A DNA stretch of 20,067 nt, taken from contig CABQZS010000005.1 in the NCBI GenBank assembly GCA_902468695.1, forward strand, positions 1 through 20,067. Reading direction: 5' to 3'. This document shows, one piece after another, positions 14,965-20,067 of the stretch; the stretch's first letter is position 1, and every line of letters begins with the position of its first letter. The DNA is from an uncultured Collinsella sp. (lineage in GTDB: Bacteria; Actinomycetota; Coriobacteriia; Coriobacteriales; Coriobacteriaceae). The notes under the pieces are model-generated. The model saw only the letters and a list, made by a program, of their open reading frames with translations, searched no databases and had not been told where the DNA came from. The position numbers and the translations under genes were made by a program.

Positions 14965-16113
14965 CTAGAACACCTCCATCATCAACTTCGCGACCGAGCG
15001 CACGACCGGCACGGTCACGGAGTTGCCGAACTGCCTGTATGCCTGAGTATCCGACACCGGGATGATGAACTCATCGGGAAATCCTTGCAGGCGCGCGCAT
15101 TCGCGGGGAGTGAGTTTACGAGGGTTTTTTCCTTCCTGCCCGACCAGAATCTCGCTGCCATCCTTGTGGTACCGGGCGGAAAGCGTCCTTGTCGTGTCCT
15201 CTGGGCCGACCATCGAGTATCCAAAGCCGTGGCCCGCCGCCTCATGCTTTTCGCGATAGGCGCGCAGATAGGCCCATAGCTTATCCGAAATGGTGTAGCG
15301 TTCGTTTGGTTGCTCTTCGAGGATTTCCCCTAGCGTATGTCCCGGTCCCGGCACCTCAAGGTCATCCCACGAGAAGGGAACTTCCTCCCTGAACCCCACG
15401 ATGTAGATGCGCTCCCTGTGCTGGCACGTCCAGTTTTTTGAATCAAGCACTTTCCAGAAAATATGGTATCCAAGGTCCTCCTCAAGCGTCTGTCGTATGA
15501 CCTTGAAGGTCTTCCCGCCGTCGTGACTCGTAAGGTTCTTAACGTTCTCAAGCAAGAAGGCCTTCGGGCGCTTGTCGCGTATGATGCGAGCGACCTCGAA
15601 AAAGAGGGTTCCCTGCGTTTTATCCTCAAAGCCGGTGGGTCTCCCCAAAGATTGCTTCTTCGAAACGCCTGCAAGGGAGAATGGCTGACAAGGAAAGCCT
15701 GCGAGCAGGACATCGAAGTCCGGTATATCGTTTGATGCGACCTGACGGATGTCGCCCGCCGGGGTCTCTCCATAGTTCATCCGGTAGGTTTTCTGGGCGA
15801 ACTTATCCCACTCGCAAGAGAAGACGCACCTACCGCCAAGCTCCTGGAACGGCATTCGTATACCGCCGATGCCCGCGAAGAGATCGCAGAAGGTAAAAGG
15901 CGCGTCGCTGCGCTCCCCTTGGTCAAATGGAGCCCCCGCATCGAGCGATGCGATAAAGGCGCATTCAGCCGCCGTTGGACTAGTATCCCCAGACTCCCAG
16001 CGCCGAACGGTGCGTTCGCCAGACGAGCCCATACCAAGGGCGGCGGCGAACTCCTTTTGGGTGAGGCCGAGGTCAATTCTCTTTTGCGCTATATCAGCTG
16101 CATTTAGTTGCAT
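14965..16113 (-). CDS. DNA (cytosine-5) methyltransferase, Dcm/M.EcoRII-like, with N-terminal HTH
   Basis: This methyltransferase protects the host DNA from the adjacent endonuclease. The 382-residue protein has all the main m5C motifs: DLFAGIGG (77-84), the catalytic Cys142 in GFPCQPFSLAG, ENVKNL (189-194), QHRERIYIVGF (231-241) and QFGNSVTVPV (361-370). The target recognition region contains GHGFGYSMV and TTRTLSARYHKDGSEIL, closely resembling Dcm and M.EcoRII, which methylate the inner C of CCWGG. Residues 5-45 form an XRE-like HTH (LTQKEFAAALGM); in M.EcoRII and M.SsoII such N-termini repress their own promoter. A matching operator-like site lies 26-38 nt upstream. It is the first gene of the two-gene operon. 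Confidence 0.93.
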   Translation of the reverse strand: MQLNAADIAQKRIDLGLTQKEFAAALGMGSSGERTVRRWESGDTSPTAAECAFIASLDAGAPFDQGERSDAPFTFCDLFAGIGGIRMPFQELGGRCVFSCEWDKFAQKTYRMNYGETPAGDIRQVASNDIPDFDVLLAGFPCQPFSLAGVSKKQSLGRPTGFEDKTQGTLFFEVARIIRDKRPKAFLLENVKNLTSHDGGKTFKVIRQTLEEDLGYHIFWKVLDSKNWTCQHRERIYIVGFREEVPFSWDDLEVPGPGHTLGEILEEQPNERYTISDKLWAYLRAYREKHEAAGHGFGYSMVGPEDTTRTLSARYHKDGSEILVGQEGKNPRKLTPRECARLQGFPDEFIIPVSDTQAYRQFGNSVTVPVVRSVAKLMMEVF

Positions 16114-16138
16114 GGGACGCCTATCTTGGTTGAAAAAC

Positions 16139-16151
16139 GGTCAAACTGTCC
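16139..16151. promoter_or_regulatory. Candidate methyltransferase autorepressor operator
   Basis: On the minus strand this reads GGACAGTTTGACC, an imperfect palindrome. It agrees at 10 of 13 positions with the GGACAAATTGTCC operator I recall for the related M.SsoII. It is centred about 32 nt before the methyltransferase start codon. Confidence 0.4.
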
Positions 16152-16290
16152 TGTATTTACCACAGCGTTAGTCTATCACCCCGAGCGGACATGTCTTCCC
16201 CTTGCTTCAGTCCGCCTCTAAACCCCGTAGCATCAACTGGGCTTTAGGGCTTGGACACTCTACCGGAGGGCTCTAGACGCAATTGGTGAC

Positions 16291-16334
16291 GCGGGTGTCG
16301 ACGGCCCGAATCCGCCGGCGGCCCCCGCAAACCA
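16291..16334 (+). pseudogene. Decayed tRNA-Arg 3' half, plus orientation (right copy)
   Basis: Its first 14 bp, GCGGGTGTCGACGG, are the exact reverse complement of 16394-16407, the anticodon-stem and variable region of the minus-strand tRNA. CGAATCCGCC and a terminal ACCA follow. Together with the true tRNA it forms a large imperfect palindrome centred near 16349. Confidence 0.6.
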
Positions 16335-16337
16335 GAA

Positions 16338-16361
16338 ACGGCGCCGCTCCCGCGACGCCGT
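16338..16361 (-). terminator. Terminator of the tRNA-Arg gene
   Basis: A 10-bp stem with one G-T pair (16338-16347 with 16352-16361) has a 4-nt loop and is followed by TTTCTGG on the minus strand. It lies 9 nt after the tRNA 3' end. The same hairpin is preserved at 13163-13186 in the left repeat. Confidence 0.65.
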
Positions 16362-16370
16362 CATATTCCC

Positions 16371-16446
16371 TGGTGCCCCCGGGCGGATTCGAACCGTCGA
16401 CACCCGCTTTAGGAGAGCGGTGCTCTATCCCCTGAGCTACGGAGGC
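16371..16446 (-). tRNA. tRNA-Arg (anticodon CCT)
   Basis: This 76-nt gene has an encoded CCA. The acceptor arm GCCTCCG pairs with CGGGGGC (one G-T pair). The D-arm contains AGCTCAGGGGATAGAGC, and the anticodon stem CCGCT/AGCGG encloses the loop CTCCTAA with anticodon CCT. The T-loop is TTCGAAT. It serves as the apparent integration site of the neighbouring island and remains intact. A -10-like TACACT lies at 16457-16462 on the minus strand. Confidence 0.97.
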
Positions 16447-16505
16447 ATGTTGTACTAGTGTAGCAGATTTGCCCCTTGGCCATGTAGCGCATGGCCACTC
16501 ATCAA

Positions 16506-16541
16506 GAAGGCTCTGCAGCGAATTATCGCCGTAGAGCCTTC
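16506..16541. other. Stable hairpin upstream of the tRNA-Arg gene
   Basis: GAAGGCTCT (16506-16514) pairs with AGAGCCTTC (16533-16541), with an inner GCGA/TCGC stem. It lacks a T-run on either strand. Role unknown; a weak terminator or the end of an extragenic palindrome are options. Confidence 0.45.
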
Positions 16542-16582
16542 TCAATAACGGAAAATTATAACCCAGAATAACGCAAAATAAT

Positions 16583-16720
16583 GGGATGGGGTTTCCTCTA
16601 ACCACATGTAAGGGAAATTCCATCCCGGTATTCGGCTAAAAAATGGGACAAGCTTTCCCAACTGGCGCTCAAAAGGAAAATGCATCCCGGAATGAGAACG
16701 AATTCCGGGATGCATTTTCC
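16583..16720. repeat. Five alternating copies of a 14-bp motif GGGATGNNNTTTCC
   Basis: Copies lie at 16583-16596 (+), 16613-16626 (-), 16645-16658 (+, reads GGGACAAGCTTTCC), 16675-16688 (-) and 16707-16720 (+). Strict alternation of orientation creates nested hairpins, such as 16583-16596 with 16612-16626, and a 19-bp stem at 16675-16720. The layout resembles REP/BIME-type extragenic repeats. Confidence 0.7.
16671..16720 (-). terminator. Terminator of the mannose-family PTS operon
   Basis: A perfect 19-bp inverted repeat (16675-16693 with 16702-16720) has an 8-nt loop and is followed by TTTT on the minus strand. It lies 19 nt after the DUF956 gene stop. Confidence 0.88.
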
Positions 16721-16738
16721 GCCATCTATCGCAGACGA

Positions 16739-17137
16739 CTAGTCGCCTTTGTGAAAGAGGCTTTTGATGGCAGCAGGGATGCTCTTGGCGCCCTTGGCCG
16801 TCACATCGATAAAGTCGGGCGAGCGCACGAGCTTATCCTCGTCGACGTACTTGCGGACAGCACGAAGCGTCTCTTTGTCGTCGCGCGTCGAAAACGTAAA
16901 GTGACCGTTGTCCTTGGTGAAGATGGCAAAACGCGTGATCTTCTTGGTGCCGCGTAAAACCTCGGCGGCAATATAGTCGACCTCGTCCCACGGGATTTGA
17001 ATATAATCCTCGGGATTGCGCTCGTTATAATACTCGAACGCCTTATTGCCCACCATCACGTTACCGTGGCTGGTAAGCCCCATCAGGCAGGTTGCCGGCG
17101 TTGCCAGATCGACCGTGCTGTTCTGAGATTGCGCCAT
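16739..17137 (-). CDS. DUF956 family protein, mannose-PTS-associated
   Basis: This 132-residue soluble protein closely resembles the DUF956 family, which is regularly encoded at the end of mannose-type PTS operons. Recognisable blocks are MAQSQNSTVDLATPAT at the start, GNVMVGNKAFEYYNERN, IQIPWDEVDYIAAEV, RFAIFTKDNGHFTFSTRD and LRAVRKYVDEDKLVRS. There are no membrane helices or catalytic motifs; a regulatory or accessory role in the PTS has been suggested for the family, and its fold seems PH-like. ATG 17137 is chosen over the upstream GTG at 17188 because the family starts there and GGAGGG lies about 10 nt before it. It is separated from the IID gene by 120 bp containing a hairpin, so its expression may be lower than that of the transporter genes. 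Confidence 0.88.
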   Translation of the reverse strand: MAQSQNSTVDLATPATCLMGLTSHGNVMVGNKAFEYYNERNPEDYIQIPWDEVDYIAAEVLRGTKKITRFAIFTKDNGHFTFSTRDDKETLRAVRKYVDEDKLVRSPDFIDVTAKGAKSIPAAIKSLFHKGD

Positions 17138-17165
17138 GCGCGCCTCGCCCTCCAAATAAAACAAT

Positions 17166-17201
17166 CGGACCGCATCCAGTGTACCCACCGGGTGCGGTCC
17201 G
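17166..17201 (-). terminator. Hairpin between the IID and DUF956 genes (partial terminator)
   Basis: A 12-bp stem with one G-T pair (17166-17177 with 17190-17201) is followed on the minus strand by ATTGTTTTATTT. It may let only part of the transcripts continue into the DUF956 gene. Confidence 0.65.
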
Positions 17202-17257
17202 TTTCAATGGCTCAAAAGCCCTTGCCTAGCAATTCTCGGTCTTAAGCCGAAACGTGC

Positions 17258-18178
17258 TTACATGAAGCCGCAGAAGCGACCGATGATGCCGACGGCGAAG
17301 AGAGCCAGGATGATGACAATCGGGCTGACCTTCTTCTTGAGGAGCTTGCAGACCAGCAGGGTCAGGCACACGGCGGCAAGGCCGGGGATGAGCTGATCGA
17401 GGTTGGCCTGAAGCGTGGTGACCTTCATCTGATCAAGGGCGGTAGCACCGACGGAGTTGTACATCGTCAGCGCTTCCTTGATACCCTCGGAACCGGAGGG
17501 CAGGCTAGCCCAGTCGATAAAGGCGCCAGCAGACTGCTTGACCGTGGAGACAATCGGGGTGAAGGAAATGGACACCCAGCGCTCGACCAGGGCGCCGATG
17601 ATGAACATACCCAGGATGGAAGCACCCTCGGTGACCTTGCCCATCAGACCACCGGAGAGGTCCTTGGCGATGGAGGAGCCGACCTTGTAGCCAAACTCCT
17701 GCGTGTACCACAGGAAAGCGTAACGGATGATGTTCCACGCGAAGAAGAACAGCAGCGGACCGACGATGCTGCCGGACATGGCCAGGGAAGCGCCCAGAGC
17801 GCCCAGAATCGGGCGAAGGGTGAACCAGAAGACGGGGTCACCGACGCCGGCGAGCGGGCCCATCATACCGACCTTGACGCCCTGGATGGCGACGTCATCG
17901 ATCGGAGCACCGTTGGCGCGCTCCTCCTCGAGGGCGAGGGTAACGCCAATGACGGGGGCGGAAACATAGGGGTGGGTGTTATAGAACTCCAGGTGGCGCT
18001 TAAGAGCGGCAATCTGGTCATCCTTGCTGGTGTAGAGCTTCTTGATCGCAGGGATCATTGCGAAGCACCAGCCGCCGTTCTGCATACGCTCGTAGTTCCA
18101 CGAGCCCTGAAGGAACTGATGACGGAAGCAAACCTTCTTGCGGTCAGCCTTGGTGAGCTGAATCTTGTTCTCTGCCAT
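17258..18178 (-). CDS. manZ: PTS mannose/fructose/sorbose family transporter subunit IID
   Basis: This membrane subunit forms the sugar channel with IIC. The 306-residue product opens with the family block FRHQFLQGSWNYERMQNGG and continues with GWCFAMIPAIKKLY, FYNTHPYVSAPVIGVTLALEEE and MMGPLAGVGDPVFWFTLRPI. It ends with C-terminal hydrophobic helices. ATG 18178 (MAENKIQLT) is preferred over GTG 18187 because AGGAGGGGAG lies 8 nt before it. It follows IIC by 16 nt. The sugar specificity (mannose, fructose, sorbose, GlcNAc or other) cannot be read from the sequence. Confidence 0.94.
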   Translation of the reverse strand: MAENKIQLTKADRKKVCFRHQFLQGSWNYERMQNGGWCFAMIPAIKKLYTSKDDQIAALKRHLEFYNTHPYVSAPVIGVTLALEEERANGAPIDDVAIQGVKVGMMGPLAGVGDPVFWFTLRPILGALGASLAMSGSIVGPLLFFFAWNIIRYAFLWYTQEFGYKVGSSIAKDLSGGLMGKVTEGASILGMFIIGALVERWVSISFTPIVSTVKQSAGAFIDWASLPSGSEGIKEALTMYNSVGATALDQMKVTTLQANLDQLIPGLAAVCLTLLVCKLLKKKVSPIVIILALFAVGIIGRFCGFM

Positions 18179-18194
18179 ATGTATCACTCCCCTC

Positions 18195-19013
18195 CTACTC
18201 GTAATCGTTCAGAATGTCGCCGAGCGGGTCGCCGGAGCCACCGCCCATGCCGCCACCCTGCTTGGCCAGATCCTTAAGGCCAAGGTAGATGAGGGCAAGG
18301 GAGATGCCGATGAGACCAAGGGCGATCAGCGTGAGCTGAGGGATGGCAGCAAGGACAAAGCCGAGGACGAAGAACGGCCAGGTCTCCTTGGTGGCCATCA
18401 TGTTGATGACCATGGCGTAACCGACGGAAGCGACCATGCCGCCGCCGACAGCCATGCCGCCGGACAGCCAGTCGGGCATAGCGTTAAGCGCGTTGGTAAC
18501 GGCCTCGGCCGGGATGACGCACAGAAGCACTGCCGGGATGGCGATACGAAGGCCCTGCATGAGGATGGCAGCATACTGCCAGCGCTCGATGCCGGAGAAG
18601 TCGCCCTTCTCGGCGCAACCGTCCATGGCGTGAGCGATAGCGGTAGCAATGGTACGGCAGATCATGGTCAGGAACAGACCAGCGACCGACAGCGGGACGG
18701 CGACGGCGATAGCGGTGGTAACGGCCTTGGCCGAATCGGTGGCGCCACCGTTGAGGGCGAGCACCATGATGATCGAAGAAGCGACCGAGGCCAGAGCGGC
18801 GTCAGGCGCGACAGCGGCGCCGACGTTAGCCCAGCCAAGGGCCATCATCTGGAGCGAACCGCCCAGGAGGATGCCCTCCTGAAGGTGACCGGTTACGAGA
18901 CCGATAAGCGTGCATGCCACGAGCGGCTGATGGAACTGGAACTCATCCAGAATGCCTTCCATACCGGCAAGCAACGCGACAATCGCAACAAGCAGAATAG
19001 TGATTGCAGACAT
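18195..19013 (-). CDS. manY: PTS mannose/fructose/sorbose family transporter subunit IIC
   Basis: This 272-residue integral membrane protein begins MSAITILLVAIVALLAGMEG and carries the IIC signatures FQFHQPLVACTLIGLVTGH and GILLGGSLQMMALGWANVGA AVAP. It is the sugar-translocating partner of IID. ATG 19013 has AAAGGAGGG 8 nt upstream. The C-terminus is unusually Gly-rich (KQGGGMGGGSGD) before ILNDYE. It follows the EIIAB gene by 18 nt, in one operon. Confidence 0.94.
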   Translation of the reverse strand: MSAITILLVAIVALLAGMEGILDEFQFHQPLVACTLIGLVTGHLQEGILLGGSLQMMALGWANVGAAVAPDAALASVASSIIMVLALNGGATDSAKAVTTAIAVAVPLSVAGLFLTMICRTIATAIAHAMDGCAEKGDFSGIERWQYAAILMQGLRIAIPAVLLCVIPAEAVTNALNAMPDWLSGGMAVGGGMVASVGYAMVINMMATKETWPFFVLGFVLAAIPQLTLIALGLIGISLALIYLGLKDLAKQGGGMGGGSGDPLGDILNDYE

Positions 19014-19031
19014 GTATCGGACCCTCCTTTA

Positions 19032-20021
19032 CTATGCTTGAGCGGCCAGTTCGGCCTTAGCTTTCTTCAACATGGCGTCGAGATCCTCGGAGGAATCCGA
19101 AGGAACCTTGCGGACCTCGAACTTGACGCCCTTGGCCTTGAGGGCCTCGAGAGTCTTGACGTCGTCATCGCCCATAGCGACGGCGTTGGTGACGACGACC
19201 TTGCCCTTGGAGTGAGCCATGGAACCGATGTTGACTTCCTTGATGTCGACGCCGGCCTCGATGGCCTTGAGCAGATCCTGCGGGTTCTCAAAGAGCAGCA
19301 TGGCCTTGGTGTCACCAAAGCGCGTGTCCTTGACGACCTCGGCCATCTTCTTGATGGGCACGACGTTGGCATGGACTCCCGGAGGGGCAGCCTGCTCGAT
19401 CATGGTCTTACGGAGCTCGTCGTGAGCAACGCCGTCGGAAACCACGATGATGCGGTTGGGGTTGATCTGCTTGGTCCACGTGGTGGCCACCTGACCATGA
19501 AGCAGACGGGTGTCGATACGGACGTGGGCGATCTTGATGTGCCCATCGCCGATGACCGTTCCCGGAGGGATGGCGCCTGCAGGAGCAGCGGCGGCCGCAG
19601 CCGGCTTCTTCTCCTCGGGCTCCAGAGACTCGGGCTTGACGCGCACGCCAGCCTTAGCCTCAGTCACGAGATGTTTTGCGATCGCATGTGCAGTGTTCTT
19701 TGCGTCAAAGCGCTGCGAATATGCCTCGATGAGCATAGGCAGGTTGACACCGGTGACGATAGCCCAGGAATCGTGGCCCTCGATGAGCCCGCTGATCTGG
19801 TTGAACGGCGTGCCGCCCCACAGATCAACGAGGAAGAGCACCTGCTCCTGGTCTTCGAAGGAAGCGATTGCTTCCTCGACCTTGGCACGGAAGTCGTCGG
19901 GGCCCATGCTCGGCTCGAGCGAGACCACGGCAACAGACGGCTGATCGCCAAAGACCATCGAGCCCGTCTGCTTGATTCCAGCTGCCAAGTCCCCGTGGCT
20001 AGCAAGAACAATACTTACCAT
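19032..20021 (-). CDS. manX: PTS mannose/fructose/sorbose family fused EIIAB
   Basis: This cytoplasmic phosphotransfer protein takes phosphate from HPr and gives it to the sugar during import. The 329-residue product has an EIIA domain (about 1-125) with phospho-His9 in ASHGDLA and the LVDLWGGTPFNQ block. An Ala/Pro-rich linker (about 130-155) follows, then an EIIB domain with phospho-His175 in RIDTRLLHGQVATTW. ATG 20021 has AAGGAGG 7 nt upstream; GTG 20024 is also in frame but is too close to it. It is the first gene of the IIAB-IIC-IID-DUF956 operon, and the promoter lies at or beyond the window edge. Fused EIIAB is typical of E. coli ManX and the Gram-positive mannose systems. Confidence 0.95.
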   Translation of the reverse strand: MVSIVLASHGDLAAGIKQTGSMVFGDQPSVAVVSLEPSMGPDDFRAKVEEAIASFEDQEQVLFLVDLWGGTPFNQISGLIEGHDSWAIVTGVNLPMLIEAYSQRFDAKNTAHAIAKHLVTEAKAGVRVKPESLEPEEKKPAAAAAAPAGAIPPGTVIGDGHIKIAHVRIDTRLLHGQVATTWTKQINPNRIIVVSDGVAHDELRKTMIEQAAPPGVHANVVPIKKMAEVVKDTRFGDTKAMLLFENPQDLLKAIEAGVDIKEVNIGSMAHSKGKVVVTNAVAMGDDDVKTLEALKAKGVKFEVRKVPSDSSEDLDAMLKKAKAELAAQA

Positions 20022-20067
20022 CACATAACCTCCTTTTTGTCTACGTATTTCCTACACGACATGAAAG

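Larger units (their letters stand above)
13107..16393. mobile_element. tRNA-Arg(CCT)-associated accessory island carrying an R-M system
   Basis: Two 112-bp direct repeats 3,175 bp apart enclose an EcoRII-like restriction-modification pair and a truncated ATPase gene. The right repeat overlaps the 3' end of an intact tRNA-Arg gene, and the left repeat carries a detached copy of that 3' end. This is the footprint left by site-specific integration into a tRNA. No integrase, excisionase or transposase is seen inside, so the element is a decayed remnant, a passenger mobilised in trans, or was moved by recombination between the repeats. Confidence 0.7.
16282..16393. repeat. Direct repeat, right copy (att-like, overlaps the intact tRNA-Arg)
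   Basis: This is the counterpart of 13107-13218. It includes the last 23 nt of the functional tRNA-Arg on the minus strand, the tRNA terminator, and a plus-strand decayed tRNA 3' half. Its right edge stops in the T-loop (GGATTCGAA), a usual crossover point for tRNA-targeting integrases. Confidence 0.85.

Noticed and set aside
16273..16623. Minus-strand open frame of 116 codons
   Set aside because: It runs straight through the tRNA-Arg and its terminator. The IEHRSPKAGVDGSNPPGG-like peptide is a translated tRNA.

Overview
The window looks like a chromosomal segment of a high-GC gut Coriobacteriia bacterium, most likely Collinsella or a close relative. The basis is the actinobacterial PP2C / SEDS-PBP / PASTA-kinase cluster, strong GC3 codon bias and abundant PTS systems. 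The genus is an inference, because no rRNA or marker search could be run.

Layout. (1) 1-6433, plus strand: a cell-envelope and growth-control cluster made of a PP2C Ser/Thr phosphatase (5' end outside the window), a single protein joining an FtsW/RodA-type glycosyltransferase to a class B penicillin-binding protein, and a PASTA-domain Ser/Thr kinase, closed by a strong terminator. (2) 6612-9265: a small 60-codon gene, a LacI-family regulator, and an opposing two-gene operon encoding an AlsE/Rpe-like epimerase and RpiB. The regulator and the operon share TTAA-N4-TTAA operator-like palindromes, duplicated as 34-bp modules before the operon. (3) 9440-12726, minus strand: a TIM-barrel sugar isomerase, a glucose-superfamily PTS EIIBC and a DeoR-type regulator. 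Blocks 2 and 3 may together serve uptake and epimerisation of a rare hexose such as allulose or allose (inference). (4) 13107-16446: an accessory island at a tRNA-Arg(CCT) gene. Two 112-bp direct repeats, each containing the tRNA 3' end and its terminator, enclose an EcoRII/Dcm-like restriction-modification pair (predicted CCWGG) and a truncated AAA ATPase gene preceded by three 17-bp repeats at a 34-bp period. No integrase is present. (5) 16583-20021, minus strand: a mannose-family PTS operon (EIIAB, IIC, IID) followed by a DUF956 gene, ending in a palindrome-rich region with five alternating copies of a 14-bp motif.

The most unusual features are the tRNA-flanked R-M island with nested decayed tRNA copies, the 17-bp repeat array in front of the broken ATPase, the alternating GGGATGNNNTTTCC array, the SEDS-PBP fusion, and the shared LacI operators. 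No clearly new multi-gene system was seen.
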